Below are positions 41,701-48,640 of a DNA stretch of 64,000 bases, piece by piece. The number at the start of each line of letters is the position of its first letter. The first letter of the stretch is position 1. A program made the position numbers and the translations under genes. Under the pieces are notes generated by a model. That model worked only from the letters and a program-made list of their open reading frames with translations, searched no databases and was not told where the DNA came from. The stretch comes from Mycolicibacterium rufum (lineage in GTDB: Bacteria > Actinomycetota > Actinomycetes > Mycobacteriales > Mycobacteriaceae): assembly GCF_022374875.2 (NCBI RefSeq), contig NZ_CP092427.2, positions 4,464,001 to 4,528,000 of the forward strand, given 5' to 3'.

Positions 41701-42151
41701 ACGCCGCCAGCTGCAGCAGCGCCTCGACCTTGACCGAGCGGGCCAGCTTGGTGTCCCGCAAGCGGTAGCGCGGACCCTCGTCGGAGTCTTCGAGGAGCAG
41801 GAAGTCGGCGAAGCCCACGAACCGGCCGTCGAACATGGCGGCCTGGAAGATCACCGGCGCCCGGCGCTCGATCGCGCGCAGCGTCTGCTCAGCCGCGGCG
41901 GTCAGCCCGGCGAGCGTGTAGTCGGGCCGGCCGATGACGGTGACCTCGGCGTCGCGGCGCAACGCGTCGAGGTGGCGCTGCTCGTGCTGGTCGCCGAGCT
42001 GCGATGTGCGGGTGAGCAATTCGTCGTCACCGGACACTGCGGACCCGCGGCCGAGCTTGACGTCGAACGAGCGCAGCAGCGCGTACTCGCAGCGGGCGGC
42101 CGCGGCGAGATCGGAGGCGCTGTAGACCACCCGGCCCTCGATGACGAACAC
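38732..42151 (-). CDS. TM0106-family RecB-like nuclease fused to a superfamily 1 helicase (Rv1251c-like)
   Basis: 1139 residues, GTG start. N-terminal half (about 1-500): TM0106-type RecB/PD-(D/E)xK nuclease, with a cysteine cluster at about residue 215-222 (ACFRCADCE) and the DEDDh-like RNase H-type stretch LFFDFEGDPLW ... HIYHYAAYEKSTLLRLAGRYG. C-terminal half: DNA2/UPF1-type helicase, Walker A GPPGTGKT, Walker B-type LLVVEEAGQFS, LLLGDPQQLPQVSQG, VGTVDKFQGQQAPVVFLSM and the last motif NRLNVAVSRAK. Probable DNA repair or nucleic-acid quality-control enzyme. The gene starts just beyond the palindromic element at 42191-42253. Confidence 0.88.
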   Translation of the reverse strand: MFVIEGRVVYSASDLAAAARCEYALLRSFDVKLGRGSAVSGDDELLTRTSQLGDQHEQRHLDALRRDAEVTVIGRPDYTLAGLTAAAEQTLRAIERRAPVIFQAAMFDGRFVGFADFLLLEDSDEGPRYRLRDTKLARSVKVEALLQLAAYVDTLSTAGVPVAPDVDLVLGDGATVSYPVDELLPVYRPRRAALQRLLDDHLAGDAPVAWEDEHVRACFRCADCELEVRARDDLLLVAGMRVSQRARLFDAGITTVHELAAHDGDVAELSRRTVGALTAQARLQIATRPDGKPPYRLVDPQPLMVLPDADKGDLFFDFEGDPLWTADGHEWGLEYLWGVLTVADEFSPLWAHTRADERAALIAFLELVRKRRKRYPGMHIYHYAAYEKSTLLRLAGRYGVGERDVDELLRNGVLVDLYPLVRKSIRVGTENYSIKSLEPLYMGNELRDGEVTTATASITEYARYCELRDAGRADDAATVLKEIEDYNRYDCRSTRRLRDWLVARAIECGVPPRGPVPVGGAAPDAVEVDAVERRLLKFAGDGVEPRTPEQTAVAMIAAAKGFHQREDKPFWWGHFDRVNNPVEEWADSSGVFLVDGHEIVEDWHQPPKARKPQRRLLLHGEIANGDLGGEMYALYDPPAPAGLADDPDRRGYGKVTVVDCDNVEAPTAVTVIERQPKDHDTFTQVPFALTPGPPISTKPLAESIAATAQDVADALPRLRPGAMTDLLLRRAPRTRSGAPLPATGAVAADITAALLDLDASYLAVHGPPGTGKTHTAAQVIASLIGDHGWRVGVVAQAHAVVENLFAGILAAGVDGTRVAKKLNSGNGGWTDITNPQFADFIAGHDGCVVGGTAWDFASATKVPAGSLDLLVVEEAGQFSLANTIAVARAARNLLLLGDPQQLPQVSQGTHPEPVDGSALAWLVDGHHTLPPERGYFLDRSYRMHPEVCRGVSRLSYDNRLRSHADVTAARRLDGVEPGVRTLAVDHRGNATDSLEEAAAIVAALRDLLGTAWTDEDGTRPLGQRDVLIVTPYNAQVVLLRAHLDAAGYDDVRVGTVDKFQGQQAPVVFLSMTASSIDDVPRGIAFLLNRNRLNVAVSRAKYLAVIVRSAQLTDYLPGTPDRLVELGAFLSLSTCDTPAG

Positions 42152-42190
42152 GTCGCCACTGTAGGGCAGGGGGCCGACGGGCCACCCTCA

Positions 42191-42253
42191 CCGCGGAAGC
42201 GCATTCCTGGCTGCTGGCAGCGCGACATCGCAGCCCGGAATGCGCTTCCGCGG
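42191..42253. repeat. Near-perfect palindromic intergenic element, copy B
   Basis: Arms 42191-42214 and 42230-42253 are 24 bases each and pair at 23 of 24 positions around a 15-base loop; the outer part of the right arm is GGAATGCGCTTCCGCGG. That outer block recurs at 11349-11365. The element lies between two minus-strand genes, 25 bases downstream of the MscS-like gene's stop, and could fold as a very stable hairpin in RNA or DNA. No T-run follows on either strand. Confidence 0.85.
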
Positions 42254-42277
42254 CGGAGGCGGCGGAGGCGGTGGGCG

Positions 42278-43201
42278 CTACTGCTGCCCGTACCCCTGCT
42301 GTCCGTAGCCCTGTTGCCCGTAGCCCTGTTGCCCGTAGCCCTGCTGCGGGTAGTCGCCGTAGCCCTGCGGCGGCGGCTGCTGCTGATAGCCGGGCGCCGG
42401 GTAGGCACCGGTGGTGGGGTTCGGGTAGGGCTGGCCGGGCACGGTCGGTGTCGGGGCGGAGTGCGAGCCGGTGGCCGCCCCGCTGTAGGCCGGGATCTGC
42501 TGCGTGGGCTCCGAGGTGGACTGCTTGCGGCGGTTCAGGTGCTCGCGCACGTTGCGGCCCTCGTCCTCGGCGCGGCTGAGGTAGTCCTCCCACCGCTGCT
42601 GCATGGGCTTGATCAGGCCACCGCCCACGCCGACGACGAGGATGCCGCCGATGGTGCCGAGGATCGCGACGAGCACGGGCAGCGTGACGGTCAGCGCGAT
42701 GCCGACCTGGTTGAGGGCGGCGATGATGCCGAGCCCGAGGATGAAGATGCTCGCGATGTTGGCCAGCATGCGGCCGTAGGACAGACCGCCGAGTGCGTTG
42801 GACACGAGGTCACGCACGGCTGCGGCGATGGCTGCGGCGACCACGACGATGATGAGCGCGACCACCAGTTTCGGCAGGAATGCGATCACGCCGGTCAGCA
42901 GGGCACTGACCGGGTTCGGCCCGAAGACTCCGAACGCCAGCTGCAGCACGAACAGCAGTAGCGCGTAGTAGACGAGCTTGCTCACGATCGTCGAGGCGTC
43001 GTAGTTGCTGTTCTGCAGTGCCCGACGGATCCCGCCGCGCTCGACCGCCCGGTCGAATCCCACCCGCTCGAGGATCTTGTCGACGGCCTTGCCGATCATC
43101 TTCGCGACGATCACCCCGATGACGAGGATGAGGAGGAACACCAAGAGTTTCGGCGCAAAGGTGGCGACGGAGCGCCACATGTCCCGTAGTGCGTCTTCCA
43201 C
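42278..43201 (-). CDS. Small-conductance mechanosensitive channel-like protein with QQGYG repeats
   Basis: 307 residues, GTG start with GAAGGAG at 43208-43214 on the minus strand. Five or so membrane helices in residues 15-200, including repeated TM-helix units with ALNQVGIALTVTLPVLVAILGTIGGILVVGVGGGL, as in CmpX/TM-helix-repeat channels of the MscS superfamily. Cytoplasmic part: a charged segment, then Pro/Gln/Gly/Tyr-rich low complexity with four to five QQGYG units at the very end. The DNA repeats are listed separately. The tail could drive self-association. Confidence 0.85.
   Translation of the reverse strand: MEDALRDMWRSVATFAPKLLVFLLILVIGVIVAKMIGKAVDKILERVGFDRAVERGGIRRALQNSNYDASTIVSKLVYYALLLFVLQLAFGVFGPNPVSALLTGVIAFLPKLVVALIIVVVAAAIAAAVRDLVSNALGGLSYGRMLANIASIFILGLGIIAALNQVGIALTVTLPVLVAILGTIGGILVVGVGGGLIKPMQQRWEDYLSRAEDEGRNVREHLNRRKQSTSEPTQQIPAYSGAATGSHSAPTPTVPGQPYPNPTTGAYPAPGYQQQPPPQGYGDYPQQGYGQQGYGQQGYGQQGYGQQ
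42281..42355. repeat. 15-bp tandem repeat at the 3' end of the MscS-like gene
   Basis: Four 15-bp units (42281-42295, 42296-42310, 42311-42325, 42326-42340), the last two identical, and a degenerate fifth to 42355. On the coding strand each unit encodes GYGQQ. Unit number may vary by slippage without frameshift. Confidence 0.85.
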
Positions 43202-43292
43202 GGTCGTACTCCTTCGAGTCTCCCCCGACCACTGTTGACACTCGCGTCAGTACCCGAGCTCGGGGCGACAAAACGTGGCGCACGGGCCGACG

Positions 43293-43868
43293 TCAGCGCG
43301 GGGTGTTGCCGATCAGCTCGACGCCGCTGCCGTTCCAGCGGAACTTCACGATGCTGTCGAGGCCGGGCACGCCGTTGGAGTACTTCAGCGCGACGGTGTC
43401 GCCGGTGGTGCCGACGCTGTCGAGGCCGTTGAAGCCGTAGGTGTCGGGCACGCCGGTGGGGATGAACTTGCCGCGGTGGAACATCACCGCACGGGTGTTC
43501 GGGTTCTGCGAATTCGTGTTCGCCTTGACGATCACAGCCGACAGCTGGGCGCATTCGTTGTAGTTGCCGGCCACCGGCTCGGGGCTCCACGCCTGGTTGC
43601 TGCGCGGGTCGCGGGGCAGTGCGGAGACGGCCTCGGCGATCTCGGGCGCGGCCAGGTCGGTCGCGCACGGATCCTCGGAGGGGGCAGGCCCTGGCGGCGG
43701 GCCAAGGGGCGCCGGAGCCGACGGCGGGGGAGCCGCGGGCGGTGACGCAGCCGTCGGCCCCGGGGTCTTCGACGCGGTCGAATCCCCGGAGCCGCATCCC
43801 GCGAGAACGAGCGCGGCGGCGCCGATGACCGCTGCCCATTTCACAAGTGGCGACCGTACCGCCCGCAC
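43293..43868 (-). CDS. lprE: Lipoprotein LprE-like
   Basis: 191 residues if started at GTG 43868; TTG 43883 would add five residues and GTG 43844 would remove eight. Signal peptide VKWAAVIGAAALVLAGC with lipobox LAGC, then a Pro/Ala-rich linker and the LppP/LprE domain (DPCATDLAAPEIAEAVSALP ... GNYNECAQLSAVIVKAN ... AVMFHRGKFIPTGVPDTYGFNGL) with a conserved pair of cysteines. LprE of M. tuberculosis (Rv1252c) is a TLR2-active surface lipoprotein; a link of this protein to efflux has been proposed. A 12-base palindrome CCCGAGCTCGGG lies 29 bases beyond the stop at 43253-43264. Confidence 0.88.
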   Translation of the reverse strand: MRAVRSPLVKWAAVIGAAALVLAGCGSGDSTASKTPGPTAASPPAAPPPSAPAPLGPPPGPAPSEDPCATDLAAPEIAEAVSALPRDPRSNQAWSPEPVAGNYNECAQLSAVIVKANTNSQNPNTRAVMFHRGKFIPTGVPDTYGFNGLDSVGTTGDTVALKYSNGVPGLDSIVKFRWNGSGVELIGNTPR

Positions 43869-43918
43869 CCTGGGGCTGGCCAACAGGCGCGCGGTGCGGT
43901 CAAACCCGCGCAGGGCAC

Positions 43919-43924
43919 TAGACT
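43919..43924 (+). promoter_or_regulatory. Probable -10 hexamer (TAGACT) of deaD
   Basis: TAGACT ends nine bases before the deaD ATG at 43934, which would give a leader of about two bases or none. The -35 region is weak. Confidence 0.4.
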
Positions 43925-43933
43925 GCCACCACG

Positions 43934-45634
43934 ATGACCTCCTCCGATACGGCCCCTGACAGCGTGGATCTGCCCGGTGACACGACCTTCGCCGACCTGC
44001 AGATCCACCCCGCGGTGCTGCAGGCGGTCAACGACGTCGGCTACGAGTCGCCCTCGCCGATCCAGGCGGCGACGATCCCGGCGATGCTGGCCGGCTCCGA
44101 CGTCGTCGGCCTGGCGCAGACCGGCACCGGCAAGACCGCCGCGTTCGCGATCCCGATCCTGTCCAAGATCGACACCTCCAGCCGCACCACCCAGGCACTC
44201 GTCCTCGCCCCGACCCGGGAGCTCGCGCTGCAGGTCGCCGAGGCGTTCAGCCGCTATGGCGCCCACCTGAACGTCAACGTGCTGCCCGTCTACGGCGGCA
44301 GCTCCTACGGCCCCCAGCTCGCCGGCCTCAAGCGCGGCGCGCAGATCGTCGTCGGCACCCCGGGCCGGGTGATCGACCACCTGGAGAAGGGCACGCTGGA
44401 CGTCAGCCACCTCGACTACATGGTGCTCGACGAGGCCGACGAGATGCTGCAGATGGGCTTCGCCGAGGACGTTGAGCGGATCCTGGCCGACACCCCGGAG
44501 TACAAGCAGGTCGCGCTGTTCTCGGCGACCATGCCGCCGGCGATCAAGAAGATCACCGCCAAGTACCTTCACGACCCGGTCGAGGTCACGGTCAAGTCGA
44601 AGACCCAGACCGCGGAGAACATCACCCAGCGCTACATCCAGGTGTCGTATCCCCGCAAGATGGACGCGCTGACGCGGCTGCTCGAGGTCGAGCAGGGTGA
44701 CGCGATGATCGTGTTCGTCCGCACCAAGCAGGCCACCGAGGAGGTGGCCGAGAAGCTCAAGGCCCGCGGTTTCGCCGCGGCGGCCATCAACGGCGACATC
44801 CCGCAGGCGGTCCGCGAGCGCACGATCAACGCGCTCAAGGACGGCTCGATCGACATCCTCGTCGCGACCGACGTGGCCGCGCGCGGCCTGGACGTCGAGC
44901 GCATCTCGCACGTGGTGAACTTCGACATCCCGCATGATCCGGAGTCCTACGTGCACCGCATCGGTCGCACCGGTCGGGCGGGCCGCTCCGGGACGGCGCT
45001 GCTGTTCGTGACGCCGCGCGAGCGCCACCTGCTCGGCGCGATCGAGCGGGTGACGCGGCAGAAGCTCGTGGAGTCCGAGCTGCCGTCGGTGGACGACGTG
45101 AACGAGCGGCGCGTGCAGAAATTCCGCGACTCCATCACCGAGGCGCTGGCGGCACCCGGCATCGAGTTGTTCCGCAAGCTGGTCGAGGGGTACGAACGCG
45201 ACCACGACGTGCCGATGGCCGACATCGCCGCCGCGCTTGCGTTGCAGAGCCGCGACGGCGGGGAGTTCCTGCTGACCGAGCCGCCGCCGGAGAAGCGTCG
45301 GGACAAGAAGGACCGACCGGATCGTACCGACCGCGACGACCGGGGTCCGCGCAAACAGCGGGAGCGGCGCAGTGATCTGGCGACGTACCGCATCGCGGTG
45401 GGCAAGCGGCACAAAGCCATGCCGGGGGCGATCGTGGGGGCCATCGCCAACGAGGGCGGCCTGCACCGCAGCGATTTCGGGCACATCGCGATCAAACTCG
45501 ACTACTCGCTGGTGGAGTTGCCGGCCAACCTGTCCCGGGAGACGCTGAAGAAGCTGGAGAACACCCGCATCCAGGGCCAGCTGATCCACCTCGAACCCGA
45601 TCGCGGGCCGAAGGCGCGCCGCAACGCTCACTAG
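43934..45634 (+). CDS. deaD: DEAD-box RNA helicase
   Basis: 566 residues. Unwinds RNA, with expected roles in ribosome assembly, cold adaptation and mRNA turnover. Motifs in order: Q motif SPIQAATIPA, I AQTGTGKT, Ia PTRELALQ, Ib TPGR, II DEAD, III SAT, IV VFVRTK, V ATDVAARGLD, VI HRIGRTGRAGR. The C-terminal part has a DbpA/CsdA-type RNA-binding domain (TYRIAVGKRHKAMPGAIVGAIANEGGLHRSDFGHIAIKLDYSLVELP) between charged, Arg/Asp-rich linkers. Matches Rv1253 in order. Divergent from lprE. Confidence 0.96.
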   Translation: MTSSDTAPDSVDLPGDTTFADLQIHPAVLQAVNDVGYESPSPIQAATIPAMLAGSDVVGLAQTGTGKTAAFAIPILSKIDTSSRTTQALVLAPTRELALQVAEAFSRYGAHLNVNVLPVYGGSSYGPQLAGLKRGAQIVVGTPGRVIDHLEKGTLDVSHLDYMVLDEADEMLQMGFAEDVERILADTPEYKQVALFSATMPPAIKKITAKYLHDPVEVTVKSKTQTAENITQRYIQVSYPRKMDALTRLLEVEQGDAMIVFVRTKQATEEVAEKLKARGFAAAAINGDIPQAVRERTINALKDGSIDILVATDVAARGLDVERISHVVNFDIPHDPESYVHRIGRTGRAGRSGTALLFVTPRERHLLGAIERVTRQKLVESELPSVDDVNERRVQKFRDSITEALAAPGIELFRKLVEGYERDHDVPMADIAAALALQSRDGGEFLLTEPPPEKRRDKKDRPDRTDRDDRGPRKQRERRSDLATYRIAVGKRHKAMPGAIVGAIANEGGLHRSDFGHIAIKLDYSLVELPANLSRETLKKLENTRIQGQLIHLEPDRGPKARRNAH

Positions 45635-45640
45635 CGCCGC

Positions 45641-46786
45641 ATGACGCTGTCCCGAGACGCCGACGCCCAGGGCGGCCTGGAGTCGGTGACCCCGACCGGC
45701 CGGGTCGACTCGCTGACCGGGATCCGCGCGGTCGCCGCGTTGCTGGTGGTGCTCACCCACGCGGCCTACACCACCGGCAAGTACGGGCAGGGCTACCTCG
45801 GACTGCTGTTCTCCCGGATGGAGATCGGTGTGCCGATCTTCTTCGTGCTCTCCGGCTATCTGCTCTTCGGCCCGTGGGTGAACGCGTGCGCTGCCGGAAC
45901 GCCGTCGCCGTCGGTGCGCCGCTACGCGTGGCACCGGGTGCGCCGCATCATGCCGGCCTACGTCGTCACCGTCCTCGCGGCCTACCTCGTCTACCACTTC
46001 CGCACGGCCGGCCCGAACCCCGGGCATACCTGGGAGGGTCTGATGCGCAACCTGACCCTCACCCAGATCTACACCGACGACTATCTGTATTCCTTTCTGC
46101 ACCAGGGCCTGACGCAAATGTGGAGTCTCGCGGTCGAGGCGGCGTTCTACGTGGCGCTGCCCGCGATGGCCTACCTGCTGCTGGTCGTGCTGTGCCGGCG
46201 GCGCTGGCGTCCCGGCCTGCTGCTGGCCGGGCTCGCCGCGCTGGCGGGGATCTCCCCGGCGTGGCTGACGCTGGTGCACAGAACCGACTTCCTGCCCGAC
46301 GGCGCGCGGCTGTGGTTGCCCGGGTACCTCGCGTGGTTCATCGGCGGCATGGTGCTCGCGGTGCTGGCGCCGCTGCGGGTGCGGGCGTACGCGCTGGTGT
46401 GTCTGCCGATCGTCGTCGTCAGCTACTTGATCGTGTCGACGCCGATCGGGGGTGAGCCGACGACGTCGCCGGCTCAGCTGTGGGAGGCGCTGGCCAAGGT
46501 CGCGTTCTACGCGGTGATCGCCACGCTGGTGGTGGCCCCGTTGGCGCTGGGCGGTCAGCAGGGCCTGTATGCGCGGCTGATGGCCAGCAGGCCGATGGTG
46601 TTCCTCGGCGAGATCTCCTACGAGATCTTCCTGATCCACCTGGTCACGATGGAGTTGGTGATGGTGGAGATCCTGCGGTATCCGATCTACAACGGGTCGG
46701 TGTGGCTGCTGTTCGTCGGCACGCTGGTGGTCACCGTGCCGCTCGCGTGGCTGCTGCACCGGTGCACCCGGGTGCGGCCTACGTAG
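45641..46786 (+). CDS. Acyltransferase-3 family membrane protein (Rv1254-like)
   Basis: 381 residues, ten or so membrane helices. The start DSLTGIRAVAALLVVLTHAAYTTG with the catalytic His (THA), then MEIGVPIFFVLSGYLLFGPWV and YAWHRVRRIMPAYVVTVLAAY are the signature of acyltransferase 3 (OafA/NodX type), which transfers acyl groups to sugars or lipids outside the membrane. Substrate unknown, mycobacterial envelope glycolipids are plausible. Six bases after deaD; its end overlaps the convergent TetR gene by eight bases. Confidence 0.9.
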   Translation: MTLSRDADAQGGLESVTPTGRVDSLTGIRAVAALLVVLTHAAYTTGKYGQGYLGLLFSRMEIGVPIFFVLSGYLLFGPWVNACAAGTPSPSVRRYAWHRVRRIMPAYVVTVLAAYLVYHFRTAGPNPGHTWEGLMRNLTLTQIYTDDYLYSFLHQGLTQMWSLAVEAAFYVALPAMAYLLLVVLCRRRWRPGLLLAGLAALAGISPAWLTLVHRTDFLPDGARLWLPGYLAWFIGGMVLAVLAPLRVRAYALVCLPIVVVSYLIVSTPIGGEPTTSPAQLWEALAKVAFYAVIATLVVAPLALGGQQGLYARLMASRPMVFLGEISYEIFLIHLVTMELVMVEILRYPIYNGSVWLLFVGTLVVTVPLAWLLHRCTRVRPT

Positions 46787-47360
46787 CCGCCTGACGTCCC
46801 GGCAGCACGATCGGTACGACGAACTCCTCGAGCATGCTGCGCTCGTCGGCCTCGTCGTGTCCGGGGAAGACCAGCAGCGAGGTCATGACGCGGACCAGCC
46901 AGCGCGCCCGGTGCTCGATGGTGTGCGGTTCGTCGGGGCCGAGCGAGATGACGAACGCCTCGGTCAGCGCCTTGATCACCTCCGACTGCTCGGCCATCTC
47001 CCCGCCGATGGGCCGCTGGGTCGTCGCGAACCATGACGCCAGCGCCGGGCTGCTGCGCACGTTGCGCAGCGAGGAGACCATGCCCTCGATGAGCCGTTCC
47101 CGCGGATCGACGATCGACATGATCTGGTCGGTCATCTCGCGGTAGAGGCGGTAGCTCTCGCGGTGCACGTACGCCGTGTAGAGCGCATCGCGGTTCTCGA
47201 AGTAGCGGTACAGCGTGGCCCGGGAACACCCTGCGGCCGAGGCGATCTCGTTCATGCCGACGGTCGCCGCCTCCTTGTGGACGAACAGCTCGCCCGCCGC
47301 GTCGAGGATCCGGTCGGCGGCAACCTCGGTGCGCCGCGACGCCAGCCAGTCCCCGGCCAT
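46779..47360 (-). CDS. TetR-family regulator (Rv1255c-like)
   Basis: 193 residues. HTH at about residues 30-55: MNEIASAAGCSRATLYRYFENRDALY. It is the second gene of a two-gene operon with the P450 (TGATG overlap), so it is likely to control cyp130 and itself; a matching palindrome is in the P450 promoter (48616-48632). The C-terminal ligand-binding domain is of the TetR_C type found beside mycobacterial P450s. Confidence 0.9.
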   Translation of the reverse strand: MAGDWLASRRTEVAADRILDAAGELFVHKEAATVGMNEIASAAGCSRATLYRYFENRDALYTAYVHRESYRLYREMTDQIMSIVDPRERLIEGMVSSLRNVRSSPALASWFATTQRPIGGEMAEQSEVIKALTEAFVISLGPDEPHTIEHRARWLVRVMTSLLVFPGHDEADERSMLEEFVVPIVLPGRQAAT

Positions 47361-48601
47361 CAGCGCGTCACCGTGAAAGGCACCGACAGCGGGCGGCGCA
47401 CGTAACTGCCGCCCGCCCAGACGATTCCGTCCTCGTCGATCTCGAATTCTGGGATGCGGGTGAGCAATTCGTGCAGGGCGACCCGGGATTGCATCCGGGC
47501 GGCCGCCGAGCCGAGGCAGAAATGCGCCCCGTGGCTGAACGTGAGGATGTTGCGCGGGTTGCGGGTGACGTCGAGTTCGCCTGCGTCCTCGCCGTATTCG
47601 CGTTCATCGCGGTTGGCCGAGCCGTAGAGGAACAGCACTTTGCGGCCCTCGGGAATGGTGCGCTCGCCGATCGTGACGTCGCGGGTCGCCGTCCGCGCGA
47701 GGCCCTGCACGGGTGAGGTGAGGCGCAGGAACTCGTCGACCGCGCCGGGGATCAGCTCCGGATCGTCGGTGAGGAGCCGCCGCTGGTCGGGGCGCTGGTG
47801 CAGCAGTTGCACCGAGCCGCCGAGCATGCCGGTGGTGGTGTCGTTGCCGCCGGTGACCATCGTGAACGTGAACGCGAGGATCGACAGCACGCCGGCGATG
47901 TCGCCGTCGGCGCCGACGCCGGCGGCCACCAGGTGCGACACGGTGTCGTCGGCCGGCTCGGTGCGGCGCCGCTCGATGAGTGCGGTGAAGTAGGACATCA
48001 TCTCGCCGAGAGCGTCACCGAGGGTGCCCAGCGCGCCGGCGACCCCGCCCTCGGTAGTGCCGGCGGCGACGATCGCCTCGGTCCATCCGTCGAATTTGGC
48101 GCGGTCGGACTCGGGCACACCGAGGTAGTGCGCGACGACCATGGACGGCAGCGGCTTGAACAATTCCGCGACGATGTCCCCGCCGCCCTGGGCGCGCAGT
48201 TTCTCGACGCGCTCGATGACGAACGCGCGCACCGTCGGCTCGACCGCCTCGACCTGGCGGGGGGTGAAGCCGCGCGACACCAGCTTGCGAAACTCGGTGT
48301 GCACGGGTGGGTCCTGCATGACCATCGGCGGGTTGTCGGTGAGCCCGATCATCTCCAGCTCGCCGTAGTTGACGGTCAGGCCCTGTGCCGACGAGAAGGT
48401 CTGGTGATCGCGGGCGGCCGCCCAGATGTCGGCGTGCCGGGACAACACGTAGTAGTCGTGCTCAGGCCGGTCCTCGGGCACGACGTGATGAACCGGGTCG
48501 TGGTCGCGCAGCGCGCGGTACATGTCCCAGGGCGCCGCCCAGGTCGTCGCGGTGGCGAGTTGGAAACGCGCGGGCGAACCCTGAGACAGAATCGCGGTCA
48601 T
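47360..48601 (-). CDS. cyp130: Cytochrome P450 CYP130-like
   Basis: 413 residues. Heme-thiolate monooxygenase, cytoplasmic, needing a separate ferredoxin. Heme-binding loop FSHGAHFCLG with the ligand Cys at about residue 362; I-helix TMVTGGNDTTTGML (oxygen-activating Asp/Thr); K-helix EFLRLTSP. Match in place and family to Rv1256c (CYP130); CYP130 of M. tuberculosis demethylates some arylamines in vitro and binds azoles, but its natural substrate is unknown. Its own promoter lies between it and the FAD oxidase gene. Confidence 0.92.
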   Translation of the reverse strand: MTAILSQGSPARFQLATATTWAAPWDMYRALRDHDPVHHVVPEDRPEHDYYVLSRHADIWAAARDHQTFSSAQGLTVNYGELEMIGLTDNPPMVMQDPPVHTEFRKLVSRGFTPRQVEAVEPTVRAFVIERVEKLRAQGGGDIVAELFKPLPSMVVAHYLGVPESDRAKFDGWTEAIVAAGTTEGGVAGALGTLGDALGEMMSYFTALIERRRTEPADDTVSHLVAAGVGADGDIAGVLSILAFTFTMVTGGNDTTTGMLGGSVQLLHQRPDQRRLLTDDPELIPGAVDEFLRLTSPVQGLARTATRDVTIGERTIPEGRKVLFLYGSANRDEREYGEDAGELDVTRNPRNILTFSHGAHFCLGSAAARMQSRVALHELLTRIPEFEIDEDGIVWAGGSYVRRPLSVPFTVTR

Positions 48602-48607
48602 GTCTTA

Positions 48608-48637
48608 TGGGTACGACAGAAGCCGCATCTGTGTCAA
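48608..48637 (-). promoter_or_regulatory. cyp130 promoter with palindrome
   Basis: On the minus strand TTGACA (48637-48632), 18 bases, TACCCA (48613-48608), then six bases to the cyp130 ATG, so a leaderless transcript is expected. An inverted repeat ACAGA-N7-TCTGT (48616-48632) fills the spacer, a fitting operator for the TetR gene of the same operon. Confidence 0.55.
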
Positions 48638-48640
48638 GGG

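Noticed and set aside
39026..42961. 1311-codon plus-strand open frame opposite the nuclease-helicase and channel genes.
   Set aside because: Shadow of the conserved minus-strand genes and runs across two of them; no recognisable domain.
43253..43264. CCCGAGCTCGGG as a terminator of lprE.
   Set aside because: A bare 12-base palindrome with no loop and no T-run; could be chance in high-G+C DNA.
43841..46759. 972-codon minus-strand open frame opposite deaD and the acyltransferase.
   Set aside because: Both plus-strand genes are clear family members; the opposite frame is compositional.
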